Positions 23,481 through 36,309 of a stretch of 64,000 nt of DNA are shown piece after piece. The DNA comes from Dendrobium chrysotoxum. Taxonomy: Eukaryota; Streptophyta; Magnoliopsida; Asparagales; Orchidaceae. Each line of letters opens with the position of its first letter. Positions within the stretch are counted from its first letter, which is position 1. The DNA lies in NCBI GenBank assembly GCA_019925795.1, contig CM034312.1, positions 81,099,528 to 81,163,527 on the forward strand. The letters are read 5' to 3'. The position numbers were made by a program, and so were the translations under genes. The notes beneath the pieces were generated by a model, which was not told the DNA's origin, searched no databases, and saw only the letters and a list, made by a program, of their open reading frames with translations.

Positions 23481-24889
23481 ACAATAGAAGTTTGATAAAT
23501 CAGAAAAAATATATTTTTTTTATCAATTTAGGAGAGATAAAACTTGTAAAAATCAAAACTACTGAAAGTATGAGTAAGAGTATAGTCATTTACTTCAAAT
23601 AAAATAGAATCCATAGTAGGAGCATCGGACTAAAAATCTCTAAAGAGCTTCCTCTCTCTTTACTCTCTCCTTTAGGGGTGTCAATATTTGACACGAACTG
23701 AAAACTCGACCATGGTCCGACCTAAAATTTTTGGGTTCAAGTCGACTCGGTTAACACATAAGTCAGTTTTGGGTTCGAATATTTAACCCAATTTTAGTTT
23801 CGGGTTATATTCGGGTCAACCCCAAAACTTGATATTGACTCGAGTTTAACCCGATTTCTTCATTAATATTACAGACTTAGGGTTAAAGCCACGAGCTCGT
23901 GCTTGTTTTATCTTACGGCTTTTAGCTTTCCTCTTCTCTATTTCGCTCTGTGCCCTTACCCTTGTCCCCATCTCCATTCTTTATACTTGAGTGCTTGTTG
24001 TAGGCTTGATTCCTCAAGAAATTAAGCTCTGATCGCAGGCGATGAATTGAGGTATCCTTTTCTCTCCTCACAGTTAGGTATTCCCCTTCAGGGTTCAGAT
24101 TTTGTCGGCATATATTGACAATAGGTGACGTTTTTTCATTTTGAGATAATGGGATGATATGATGATTTCTTAGCAAGATTTTTAGTCTTTATAATGAGTT
24201 TCCACAAAGTTTTTTTCATATTTGAGCTTCTCAAATGAAAACCCTAGATTGTGTTTGCATGATTAACAAACCCTAGATGATGTTCATCCTAAATATCATT
24301 GTATATCCTTTATTGTTTTATGATTTTATTCATATATGATTACATCTGATTCAAGTTCTCTTACCTTGATGTTCTATCAGTTTGGGTCGTTTGTCTGAGG
24401 GAATATGGATTGGCTTTTAGCTTTTTATTTTAGTTTATATAGAGAAATTTGATTTATTAAATGCCCTTTTTTAATTAATGATCTTATTTACTTATAACTA
24501 TACTTCTCCAATTCTCGTCTTCTTGGTTTGGTGAGTGAAATCATTGGTAAAGCATAAATTTGTATCAAGCCATCAGGTTAAATTTGATTATGAAAAAAAA
24601 TAGTAATGTGATTCTTAAATACAAGTTTATAGTCTTTATGGTCTTCTTTAATTCTTGTCATCTTGGTTGGCATGTTTGCACTCTCACGTTTCTATATTTT
24701 AGTTTAGATGATTGATCAATCTAAGGTTGATAATGCAGTAATTTTGATATGCTCGTTGACTAATTTGTCTTCTTGATGATGGTTTATTATATCTAATTGA
24801 GTTTTTAAATATTGTTGAACTCATCCTTCTCTACTGTAGCTTCGTGTTTACATTAACTTTAATAAATGTTTTCATATGGCCTTTGGTAG

Positions 24890-25864
24890 ATGGAGGATTC
24901 TAACATAGTTGTTGAAAGTACTCCTTTTGATGATAATGTATAAGTAGACAGTGTTCTTAATGCAGTTAACATAGATAATGATGATGATGATATATGTAAT
25001 ATTGATGGAAAAGATTTAGATGGCCCAACTACCTCAAGAAAAAAAGAAGGATGAGTTCAACAGTTTGGGTTATTATGAGATTTACCCCTTCCTAGTGATG
25101 GCAAGCAAAGACGTAATTGTAGGAAATGTGAGGCAATATATCAGTGAGACAGTAAGTATGGTACTGGCAATTTAAGACATCATTTGCAAAATTATAAAAA
25201 AAGAGATACTCGTGATATAGGGTAGCTTATTCTGCAGTCAAATGTTAGCTTGTCCATCTCCATGTTTGAATCTAGGTTTGACATTCATGAGTTTCATGAT
25301 TTATTTACTAACTGTATTATTATGAATGATCTTTTTTTTAGTGTGTTGAATGGGTTGGTCTTCAAGCATTGTTGCATTTTCTCCGTCGTGATCTACAAAT
25401 AGTTTTTAGAAACACTACTAGAAGTGACTGCAAGAAATTGTTTACTAAAGAGAAAGGGCTTATTCAAAAGGAGATTTCAAAATGTACCAGTATAGTTTCC
25501 TTGACTTCTAACTTATAAATATCAATTAATATTGATGGATTCATTTACTTAACTTCCCACTTCATAGATAACAATTGTCTGTTGCAAAAAAAAAAAAGAT
25601 AATTAATTTTGGTTTTATGCCGCCACCACATGATGGCATTACTTTGTTTAAAAAGCTACATTCTTTTTTTATTGAATTGAAAACTCAGAATAGAATTTTA
25701 GTATTTCTCTTGATAATGCTTCAGCTAATAATATTTTTGTTGAATTCTTAATAAATCAGTTAAATATGCATGGTGGACTATTATGTAAGGGTAATTTTTT
25801 TTCATATAAGATGTTATGCTTATGTTGTGAATCTTATCGTGCAAGAGGAAATGAAGGAGGTTGA
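24890..25864 (+). pseudogene. hAT transposase, N-terminal half, decayed
   Basis: Translation in shifting frames shows a BED zinc finger region ('DGKQRRNCRKCEAIYQ', 'SKYGTGNLRHHLQN') and the start of the catalytic region ('NCLLQKKK', 'INFGFMPPPHDGITLFKKL', 'HIRCYAYVVNLIVQEEMKEVD'). There are many stops and frameshifts. Similarity breaks exactly at 25864, where the 5-bp duplication GTTGA and giant unit B begin, and resumes at 32222. Confidence 0.85.
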
Positions 25865-26829
25865 TGTGGGTCTCCGAAAGGATTCTACTTGTGGGGAACA
25901 GAATGTGAAGGGTACGACCACACTATCCCGTAGGATAAAATGATCGTAGACCTTCGCATTCTACACAAATAGACCAATGGGAGGGCAGATGGGATTATAC
26001 ATATGATTAGCCATGGAGGATAGAGGCTTTCGCCCACATACATCGATGGATAATAATATGCATAACCCAAAAGTCACGAGATTTCCCCCACTCAATACAT
26101 CAGCTCGGATGAGGTTTATTTGATGTGGGGATCAGTCTCCCACGGGCGCAAGCCCCCGTGGTTAATTACATCTTAGACCTTAGCCTAAGAAAACTCTCGA
26201 TTAAGGACAATGTATTATTCTCTTCTTAATTTGGTGCACCGAGAAAGTTCCTAAGTTCTATTCCAAGAGGATAAATTCTTCTCTTTACCCTTAATGATGA
26301 TTAGAATTTTCAGATGAGTAAAGATATGATTAAAGTTTTGAGTTTAGAAGATCAAAAATCAGATTACTATCCTAAGAGAAATGACAGACTCAGAATTAAT
26401 CAAAGATGAAAAGAAACACATTGAGGGGTGTACAATCTGGGCTTATACTTGCCTGGAGTGAGCTGCCAGCTAACATCCTAAACACAATCAATCGCCCTAC
26501 ATGTATGCAAGATAAGGAGGCTCTATCCTAAGGAACCAAGAATTTTTAGTTCAGAGGTTTAAATCAGGGACTCTATATATGCAACAGAATATACCTAGCG
26601 CTGGATATGATGCATGAGACAAATGCATAAGTAAGAGTATTCTAAAGACTACTGAAAGATAATGTCACATTTTCATTTGAGTAATGCTAATGCAATGCAT
26701 GTATGTAGGCGGAGTGCACTGTGGAGTAAAGTGTATAAAAATGCATGCATGACATTCAGAGTACAGAAAATAAATAAATAAACACACCAAGGATACTCTC
26801 CAGGCAAGGTATCCTCATCACATCACAAT

Positions 26830-27105
26830 AGAAAATCATCATAGCGGTGCCCACTTCGTGTGGAAAAATAACGATGCACATGGCACAAGTAGGTGGCCTA
26901 CACTACAAGCCTAAATGACCCTAATGGTCTCTAAGGCTCACAGAAGGTGGGGGGTATCATACCTAAAATCAAGAGAAAATGGAACATCCTAACGGTGTCC
27001 ACTTCGTGTGGGAAAACAACGGTGCCCATGGCACAAATAGGTGGGCCTACACTACAGGCCTAAGGTGACCAGAAGGGTCTCTAGGGCTTACAGAAGGGGG
27101 GGCAA
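26830..27105. repeat. ~148-bp tandem duplication in unit B
   Basis: 'cggtg(c/t)ccacttcgtgtgg' followed by 'tggcaca..taggtgg(g)cctacactaca' occurs twice, at about 26844 and 26992, with about 85% visible similarity. A second, ~70-bp duplication follows at about 27270-27410 ('ccgtggcgcaaccactta'/'ttgtgacgcagccactta'). Confidence 0.75.
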
Positions 27106-28639
27106 GCTTTGGCCTATAGGGCCAAAGCTTCGTTAGTGCACTAACCTATGGCCAACTACCTAAACATGCTAGAATATGTATTACTCTAAAAACTAATAAC
27201 AAAATGTGTGTGGTGTGTAGCAGTTTCGATACATAATTAGAAATTTTCTTTATAAGTTGCAGGGATTATACCTGACCGTGGCGCAACCACTTAAAAATTC
27301 CGAGCAAGCGAGCTATCCATTGATTATCAACCTTGCAAGATTGTGACGCAGCCACTTAATAGCTTTAAGCGAGCGAATTATTTATTGATTCTTGATCATG
27401 CGTAGCCCAGTGTACCTCGCAAGACAAGATAAAAGAAAAATACACAAATGAGCGTAGATGCCATTCAGAAAATAAATGCAGGTAAATGAAAATGTGACTA
27501 ACAGCAAATTTAATATTCACATTTATAAAACATACACATATTATTGCTAAAATATAAAATAATGCAGGGGTTCTCTAATTTGGCAGGGGTAATTGGCATC
27601 AAATAATAAAACAAAACATCGGCCTAACCTAGAACTAGGAGTCGTGTCCTAACAAACAAGCCTAGGTGTGTGTAACAGGCCGTGTGGTTTTGGGTATGTC
27701 CTATGTAGGATGATTTAACTAAAGTTGTTTGTATTTTAATTTGTTGAAGGTTAAAGGGATGCTTTAATTTAAATATAAGTATTAATGTCTTAGGATTAAT
27801 TTTAAAGATTTTATCTTAGTATTTGATTGATTACTACCTTTGTTGCTCACCGAGGCCGTGAGGTTTATTTAACCCTCCTTGGGGCTAACTTAATAGCCTC
27901 GTAGGCCTGGGTTACCCAGTAGTAACCCATTTTGTTGAATTATTTTAGTTTGTTATAAATTAAAAGAAAAGTAGATTAAGCAATCTATTATTGATTAAGA
28001 GAGATTTCGTTGGTTGATTATTAATGAATTAAGGCACAACAAACCTAAGAAAATGTGTTGCTAAGTTTATGTTTTGATGTCTCTATCCTATAAGGAGCAT
28101 GCACCCTAAGTCTATGTTATCTAAGACTCGGTCCTTAATTTTTGTCCTTAGGTGTCACTAATGTTATAAGGGACAAAAGGAGGTTCTTTTCTAACCCTTT
28201 GGACATTCGTACATATATCAATAAATTTAGAAATCTATGAATAAAATAACATGATAAGTAGAATAATAGTAGAGAGAAGAGAAGTAAAGAGAAAGGCGAT
28301 GGAATCTCAAAAGGAATGAATGAAAATCAGAAATAATAAAAGGAATATAGGTATCTCATTATTGGGCATATCTCTTTAAAGTCGAGTATGCCTCTAAAAC
28401 GATCTCCACCCCAATTCGATATAATACGAATAGAGAAGAAGGTGTTTTGGCGCCCTTTGCTGTCCCCACGTTCCAAGAATAAGCACTCAAACTATGTCCT
28501 ATACGAAACCCAAAGTGGCGAAGGGGAAAACAAGCTCCCAAAACTAAAACAAGAACAAGCAACTTTCATTTCACATTCAACCCAAACTCAACTTTAGAAA
28601 TAAATACTAACAAGAGAGGGACAATTCATACACTAAATA

Positions 28640-29500
28640 TCACTTCATTCTAAAAAGAAAAGACATTAAAGAGCTCTCAAAAAATATCACTTTATCTCAA
28701 AAAGGACTTAAAGAGTCTCCAACACAAAACCATGCATAGAAATAATTTCAATCACAAAGTAATTGTAAAACCCCCAAACAAAGTGACTCAAAACCTTCTC
28801 ATAAGAAATCCACAAATACCCTCTTTCTGATGCAAAACAACCGAGTGCTTTCTCTTTTGACATGGGATAAATTCATAAAGCTTTCCAACAAGAAAGTTTT
28901 ATAAAACCTCTCATTGTAAAGCATTCAATAAACTTATCATAAAGCTTTTCAATACGAAGTAAATCTAAAGTCAATCATAAATCCTCTTCACACAAAATCT
29001 CTTTCAACATGTTTTATCCCCTAAAATCCATGAGGAGTACTTCATGCAATCGTATAAAGAAAGGACAATGCAACTTTCCTCTTTAACTACTATATAAAAC
29101 CACACAAGTCACCTTACATTCGCTCTTATCACATGCATGTAATCAGTTCTTGCAAATACTTATGAATCCTCCTCCAAAAACACTTATGAAACTCACCAAA
29201 AGAGAAAGTTAATAGCGTTATTGCATTAAATCCATAATAGCAACTTTTATGTAAAATATAATTCCAATGAATACTCTCCAAAAATATAACCAAAATGGAT
29301 ACTTTCTATCATAAAACATTCCATGAAACTCTCCAATCATGAGACAACTTACGAGATTTTCCAACATAATGCAAGCCGTAAAACTTTCCAACATAAGGGG
29401 AATCATGAATACTTTTCAATATAAAACCACTTGTGAAACCTTCCACCCCAAAGGTAGCCCATGAAACCTCCCAACACAAAGTCGTTCATGAAACTATACA
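28640..29500. repeat. degenerate 28-bp minisatellite in unit B
   Basis: The most regular part is 29325-29495, with successive units of 28, 26, 28, 28, 28 and 27 bp of the form 'aaactttccaacataag' + variable + 'catg'. Looser copies of '(t)ttccaacataaa' extend left to about 28640 and right beyond 30000. Confidence 0.6.
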
Positions 29501-31276
29501 CATTCGGAGAACGAAAATTGAAACTATGCTTTTCCAAAATCAAGTAATAAGCAAGCAAATCATTTAATGTTGGAACCCGGCTAAAATGTGCCCATTAGAA
29601 AGTATATTTGATGCTAACCCACTCTCCACAATACTCCAACAACATTGCATGAAACTCTTCATCCAAGCTCAAGTAAAACATCCCAACACCACTACACAGC
29701 GTCGAATCAATTCTATAGACAAAATCACATTTGAAATATAAGACACATGATTGCTTCTCAACAGGCTTCTACCTTCCGTACTATATGCCATCAAGTATTC
29801 AAGGAAGATTTTTTAATCCTCATTCATAAACTAGCTTTGTGCCCGAATACTCATCATTTTACCAAAAGATTCAAAAATCAATCTCACATTATTGTAAAAG
29901 AAAAGGAAAGAAAGATCATTGATGTCAAACTCGTTTTCCAATGTTCAAGAAACATTCCACCGCAATTGTCAATATGATTTTTACATAAAACCTAATAAGC
30001 CCAAGAAAGCATAAAGAAATCTCATCATCTCGTTCCAATCCAGTTTGAACCAAATGCAAATAAAAAATAAAAAAAAGGATAGTTTTGATGCCAATCTACT
30101 TCCCCAAAATATTAGAAACAATATTCCAATCATAATACGAATCACTTTCCAACATAACAAAATCATTTCGTTTTGAACCTAAAGCGTGCTCAAAAATTGA
30201 AATACAAGGCATCATGAAAGCCTTCCAACACGACTCCCAATATCATTTTTCATACAACACTCAATCAAGTAGAGGAGAAAGAATAAAGATACTTCATCAT
30301 CCATGAATCTTTATAGCTAAACATGCTTCCAACAATATGAATTGCTATGAATCTATAAGATACATGATTATTCCCCAAAGAGTTTCTAGACCCTACATTA
30401 TACGCCATTAAAAGTTTAAAAGGAGCTTTAACTCGAACTTATAAACATGCTTTAGAGAAGACTTAACCACTGGAACATTATAAAGAATGGAATCTTATGG
30501 CATAACAAAGACTATTGCATACATCTACCATTCCTAAAGAGAAAATTTCTCAAAGAGAACAAGAGTCTTTCCTTTCTTTCAGATCTAAAAAGAGATAAGT
30601 ACAACAATTTGTGAACACGTCTACAGTCATTTGCAATAGCGACGACATCAGTGAGTGATGTAGAAAAAGCAACAACACCAAAAGCTATGTGCTAGAGCAT
30701 TATGTCATCTCTAATGCTTCATCACTAAGGTAGAGCAGGAAACAAACATAACTAAGCTAACCGCTAATGCTTTTTCAAGAATCTCCTTTCATCTAACAAT
30801 TAAGTGAACACCACAACACTAAGCAATAATATAAAGTAACTCATCAACCAGTAGCCAAGTAATATAGATGAACCAAACAACAAAAATGTGGAATGAATTC
30901 ATCATCAAGGTCACAGAAATACCTGCTTGGAATTACTTTACCAATGCATAGATAATCACAACATCAACACAATAACTGCTAGAGATGGATTCGGCTAGGC
31001 AAATCGGAGCTAGGGCGTCGAGTCAGCCGCTTGGAGTTGGTCGGATAGTGGGCCTGCTTGAGAAAGTTCGACTCGACGAGGCAAGGATGCGGGCACGTCA
31101 GCGAGCTCCGATTAGGGCAAGTCGATGGAAGGGGCTTGCGTCGGGCTCAGTCCGATCCAAAGAAAAGGGAGAGATCGCGAGATCGGAGGCGGCTTCGGCT
31201 CCGCTTGGACTTCACGAGCCAGGAGGGAAAATAGGGGTTCGACTCCTTCTTAGTTCGGTCAGGCAAGAGAAAATGA

Positions 31277-31293
31277 GGGGGGGGGGGGGGGGG
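31277..31293. repeat. 17-bp G homopolymer
   Basis: An uninterrupted run of 17 G in the GC-rich part of unit B. Its length may be unreliable from sequencing. Confidence 0.95.
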
Positions 31294-32221
31294 AAGGCTT
31301 CCGCCTCTTGGGTATGCGAACAGAAGAGTGAGGTGGAGAGCGACCGGCTAGGGGGAGGTCGGGCTCGACCTTGGTTTGCGAGGCCGAGAGGTGCGAGAGG
31401 GAGGGAACTCACGAGCGCCTGGGGTGTTCGGACCTAGGAGGGGAGCGACGGGCTAAGAGGGGCTTTCTACCTAGGGATTCTTGCAAACTGGAGGGAGGCG
31501 AGAGAGGGGTCCGGCCTTGGTTTTCCGTGAGCCAGAGAGACCGGAGGGAGGAGGCTTCAACCTCTTGTGCGAATGGGAAGTCTCAGGAGAGAGGGGGCGG
31601 TCGGCCTTCTTTTTTTTTTCTTCGCCTGGTGTCGCGAACCAGAGAAAAGAGAGAGCCAGGGAGGGGGCAAATGCCGATCCTTCTTCAGACCTCTGCATCC
31701 TCCCCCAAAACTGGTAAATCATGCAACGGAAGAGCCTGGCGACGACAGACTTCGGGTTTTTGGCAGAATCGGAACCGTCGATCTACCTTCTAGATTTAGG
31801 AAGTTAATTTGAATTGCAAATAAAGTCAAACAACTCTTAATAGAATTCAATTAGGTTGGACTAGGTTAGACCCGGACCCGAATTTGACTCAAATCGGCTT
31901 GATTTAAAATCCAATTGGGTTTGATCAAGTTAATTAAACAAAATAATATTTGAAATATAACTGATTCAGGTCAAATTGAGCTCGATGCGGCCAAAGTGAA
32001 CTAATCAGGATTAATCGAACGTGGTCAAGTTTAATTCGACTCAATTTCGTGCCGATTCGAGCTCGATTAGGTCTTATCAAGCCAATCTGCTGAAATCGAG
32101 CTTGCATTGACAAAATTGAGTCAAAAATCAGCGTCGATTTGAATTGAACTCAACTCGACAAAATTCCTTTAGCTCGATCAAACATGCTCGAGAGTAAATC
32201 AAGATAAAAATGAGGTCAACA

Positions 32222-33345
32222 GTTGATCTCTCTGTTGCTAATATTAGAGAGAGTATCAATTATGTGAAAGGTTCACAGGTAAGAAACAAAAAAATTTGGA
32301 ATGTGTCAAGCAAAGCTATCTTGACTCTAAAAGAGGATTAAGGCAAGATGTTCCTATGAGGTGGAGCTCAACATTTATCATGCTTGATTCTACTATTTAC
32401 TATAAAAATATTTTTCTACATTTGGAACTACTTGACTTTAATTTCAAATATTGCCCCAATAATAATTAATTAGAGAGTTTGGAGTGTATTTGTAAGTTCC
32501 TAGCTCCTTTTTATGAGATTACTTATGCTTCTTCTACCACAAAATATCCCACTACAAATCTCTTCTTCCCTTGTGTTTCTATGGCTTATGCGACACTTAA
32601 GCATAAAGGTCTTATGGTGTGGAGTTCATAAAAAATATTGCAACAAGAATGATAGTAAAATTTGAGAAGTACTGGTTTGATTTCAATGATATTTTGGCAA
32701 TAGCTGTTATCTTAGATCCAAGTTACAAGTTTACATTTGTTGAGTTGTGTTATAGAAAGTTAGATGTAGGTGATTACATCATTAAAACTAAAAAGGTTAG
32801 GGATAAATTATTTGTTTTATTTGAAAACTATGAAAAAGTTGAACGACACGCTTCCGATGGCTAGTCATCAGTGCCCACAAAAAGTTTTCAAGTTGATAGC
32901 TCTACGAGTTTTCCACCAACAATTATAAAATCACAGTTTCTTCAGGTATAATTCATTGTCAGTATTTCCAACTATATTTCTATTCATTAACCCATACATT
33001 GTATGGTGAAATTCATTATTAGGATTATGACTAATTCGAAGAGGAAATTACTCTGCCTAGGAAGTCACAACTTAAAATGTACCTTGAAGAACAAAAAATT
33101 GATATGAAGGTTAAGTTAGACATATTGCATTTCTGGAAATGTAACTAGTACAAGTTTCCTGAAGTGGATGCTATGGCTTGAGATGTTTTATGCATTTCCA
33201 TTCCACGGTAGCTTCTGAAAGTACGTTCAATAACAATGGTAGAGTATTGGATTAGTACAAAAGTGTTTTAAAACATGACATTGTTGAAGCCTTAGTTTGC
33301 AGTAAAGATTGCTTATATGGAGATAATGATAATTATTTAATCTAA
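32222..33345 (+). pseudogene. hAT transposase, C-terminal half, decayed
   Basis: It continues the transposase cut at 25864: 'SVANIRESINYVKGS', 'PMRWSSTFIMLDS', 'YKNIFLHLELLDFNF', 'EKYWFDFNDILAIAVILDPS', then the hAT dimerisation region 'LDILHFWKCN', 'FPEVDAMA', 'STVASES(T)F', 'HDIVEALVCSKDCLYG', ending at TAA 33343-33345. Several stops and frameshifts make it non-functional. The 81-codon open stretch at 32619-32864 is one surviving piece. Confidence 0.88.
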
Positions 33346-33827
33346 TTGAGATTCAATTTTAACTGATTTTCTCTCATAAGTTTGTAGTAATACATATTTT
33401 CTTTGTAGTTATGAATGATCCGAAACTTGAGAGTGTAACTGGGAACATTATGAACTTAAACTTATCAGAAATTGGCTATGAAGACGACAATGGTTCAGTT
33501 AACAGGGTAGCGTAGTTGGTGTTGGGGAGGAAGTATTAAGAACTATCAATTATTCTTTTTTGAATTCTGTTGATCCGCTCTTCTTTTATATAGATTTCTT
33601 ATGTTTATATAATGGTGAATCTTATATTTTTATGCTTCATTAATGTTTTGACTTGATTCTTGTGGAACGTTGTGGAGCCTATGCTGTATCTCCTAGACTT
33701 TTTTTACCTAGTGGCAAATGGGTACATTCACATCTATAACCTATTGTGGCTGATGTTTATGTTCTAGAATTTTGTAATATTTGCTTACTGAATATGTAGA
33801 ATTTTATGCTACTTATTTATAACGCTC

Positions 33828-34330
33828 TAGAATCAAATTTGAAAGAATTATTTATTTATCATTTTAATAATACATCAGAGCTTATATAAATCATTAATAT
33901 AATCAAATATCAAGTGAAAGAAACTAACAATTACATACCTTAAAATTAATATTGCACTATATTCATTCTCTCAAAATTAATTTATAATAGCTAGGAGATC
34001 ATTACAATTATTAATCTATCACAAGCTCTTGACTATAAATAAATAAAAGAAAATGTAGAGAAAAATCTAAAGAAGAAGTTGACGATCTTTATCAGTATCA
34101 CTGCTCATGATTCGGATCCCTTCCCTGACTTGAAATCATAAAAAATTATATAATGAGCATAAAAGCCCACCAAGTAACCAAAATTTTATTAATGCTTTCA
34201 ATGCAAGGCAAAAGAATCAATATGTATATTTCAATTCTAACCAATATCAATTATCACTTAATATGAGCAATAAAAATATCAAAACTTAATGATAAAATTA
34301 ATATCCCTAACTTCATTCCTTTGAGCTAAT
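33828..34330 (-). mobile_element. fragment of a TGTAATAG-type LTR
   Basis: 'caaatttgaaagaattatt' at the left and 'gaaatcataaaaaattatat'/'gcataaaagcccaccaagta' at the right match 57610-57850 and 16020-16100. It is nested within the 3' part of the hAT element. The far end is missing. Confidence 0.55.
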
Positions 34331-35187
34331 GCCTAATGCCATGTGATTTGTAGCTTTCTTGCCTCATATACCTATTGTTGGTTCGGTTCTGTTATGGTTG
34401 AATTTACTTGTTGTGCCGTTATGGGTTCAATTATGTCTAGTTGCTGTTGATGAATTTACATGCTTGCTGAATACTGAATTCTCCTGTACTTTTCTTATGC
34501 TTAAGCGCTTAATTGCAACAGTAGTTACAACAGCTTGGAAAAAAATGCTTATATATTGTTATTGCTTAGATGCTATTATTAGTTATCACACATGGTTATT
34601 TAAAATGTTAAGGATTAAATTTGTTGGCAATATATGCTTTATAGCTGTTGCAGTTTATTATACTTGCTTAGATGGTATTACTAGTTATTACACCTAGTTA
34701 GAAGGATTCCTCTATTTTTGACAATTGCTGAGTTCTCTGTAAGTGTTTTTGGTGTCTGTTTTTTGTGTCCATTTTACTTATTGGTTGCCATTTTCGCAAA
34801 GCTTGTTGGATGTTATTTTCCCGAGGCCTGTTATGGTTGTTGTAATGATGTTGGCCTATTAGCCTGTGGCTGTGGGCTGTTGCTGAATCTAAACTTTTAA
34901 TGCTTCATCACTTCATCTGTTTGATGAATTAAGGTAAAGGGTAAAGCTATGAAAGCTCAAGCAATGATAAGAAACATTCTAAACTGAAAGTGAGAGCCGT
35001 CAGGGGTAACTACAATTGTAACTAGGTGGCATTTATGTTAACTTAGATCAAGGGCATATACTATATTATTTAACAGATACTAAATTAAGTTTAATGCAAA
35101 CTGCCTCTTTAGATGGTAATAGAGAATTAGAAATATCAAATATTCATTATTTACTCACTTTTCATTAGTTGTTGAATGAGCTGGAGG
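34331..35187. other. hAT interior, no gene assigned
   Basis: Two short open frames (34359-34697 and 34718-34900) are hydrophobic and Cys-rich but have no recognisable similarity. They are treated as chance frames in the 3' non-coding part of the hAT element. Confidence 0.4.
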
Positions 35188-35690
35188 TAGGGGTGTAAGT
35201 GAGCCGAGCTGGCTCGAGCTCGACTCATTTATGGACTCGTGCGCCGAGCTTATCGAGCTCACGAGTCGAGCTCGAGTTTGAGCTTGATGAGGCTCGGCTC
35301 ATGAGCTTGCGAGCCGGTTCGAATAATAATTGATATATTTTTTAAAAAAATTATTTTATTTATGAAATTTCAATATTTAAAAATAATAATAATAAATATT
35401 TAAAAATATTTAATAATAAAAATAAATTAATATTTCATGTTTAAAATTAATAATAAATGTTTAAAATATTCAATAAAAATTTAAATATTTAGAACAATTA
35501 ATAATATTTAAAAAATCCCACCAAGGCTCGCGAGCCGGCTCGGGCTTGTTTATAGTGGGATGAGCTCGAGTTCAAGCTAGACTTTTGAGCTCGACTTGAG
35601 CTTGAGCTTGAGTTTGAGCTCGCTTTCCGACTGATGAGCTGAGCTCGATAGTGCCAAAACTCGACTAGACTCGACTCGTTTACACCCCTA
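35188..35690. mobile_element. non-autonomous hAT-like element
   Basis: It begins TAGGGGTGTAAGTGAGCC and ends, inverted, TAGGGGTGTAAACGAG. The flanks are GCTGGAGG (35180-35187) and GTTGGAGG (35692-35699), a 7/8 match to an 8-bp duplication. Arms are rich in GAGCTCGAGC-type motifs around an AT-rich core. It is nested in the larger hAT element and is of the same kind as 39614-40226. Confidence 0.75.
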
Positions 35691-36309
35691 AGTTGGAGGA
35701 TTTACCTGAGCTATTTGTAAAAGCTTTATAGTTATACTTTCTCATAATTTAGAATTTAATATGTTTAAGACTTTTAAGTTTTAACTGTTTAACCATCTTT
35801 TTTTTTGCAGTTAATTCAACTTTAAGAATACGAGGGTTTATGATATCTTGAGCTTTTTGCTGAATGTGAATGAGTTGGACTTGTAATTTCATATTTTAGG
35901 TTATTTAGTTTCTAATTTATGCTTCTAAGTTGCTAAGTATGTAATCTGAGTTTATTTCTAAATTGTAATATATTAATTATTATGTTTTACATAAAAATGT
36001 AACATTGTAATTTGTAAATAATTTATACAATACTTATAAGTTTTTAATATACTTTACCTTGCCAAATGCCAATACATGGTTTAATTGCTGTTGTAGTTTC
36101 TTATATATATAAATTTAATATTGCAAAATTCAGTACTCTAAGTGCTTACGGGTTTGGTCGGGTTGACCCGAACCTGAACCATATCGGGTTCGGGTTGGGA
36201 AAAGTGACATGAATCCTAAATCGGATCAGGTTTAGGTCGGGTCAAAAATTGGCGGGTGAAAGTCGAGTTGGACCTGAACCTGACCTGTCGACACGATTTG
36301 AAATCCCTA

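Larger units (their letters stand above)
25865..32221 (-). mobile_element. giant non-coding LTR-like unit B (6.36 kb)
   Basis: Read on the minus strand it starts TGTTGACCTC and ends GGAGACCCACA. It is flanked by a perfect 5-bp duplication GTTGA (25860-25864 and 32222-32226) and splits a transposase reading frame, so both ends are well placed. It shares termini and much of the 3' half with unit A (16330-22808). The 5' half differs: a GC-rich leader (30985-31790) and an A/C-rich repeat tract in place of A's TTA tract. No gag, pol or second LTR was recognised. The open frames at 30985-31793 on both strands are low-complexity GC-rich artefacts. Confidence 0.75.
23673..36309 (+). mobile_element. 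hAT transposon, 12.6 kb with nested insertions
   Basis: Termini are TAGGGGTGTCAAT (23673) and, inverted, TAGGGATTTCAAA (ending 36309). The flanking 8 bp are CTCTCCTT (23665-23672) and CTCTCCTC (36310-36317), 7/8 identical, as expected for the 8-bp duplications of hAT elements. The interior carries a decayed BED-finger hAT transposase on the + strand, cut by giant LTR-like unit B. It also holds an LTR fragment (33828-34330) and a small hAT derivative (35188-35690). Without these insertions the element would be about 5.3 kb, a normal size for an autonomous plant hAT. Confidence 0.75.

Noticed and set aside
30985..31812. Several overlapping open frames of 66-150 codons on both strands
   Set aside because: They are Arg/Gly/Glu-rich low-complexity translations of a GC-rich repeat block, overlap each other on both strands, match no family, and lie inside giant unit B.
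34359..34900. Two hydrophobic Cys-rich frames, possible small membrane proteins
   Set aside because: No recognisable family, no supporting splice sites or promoter, and inside the non-coding 3' part of a hAT element.
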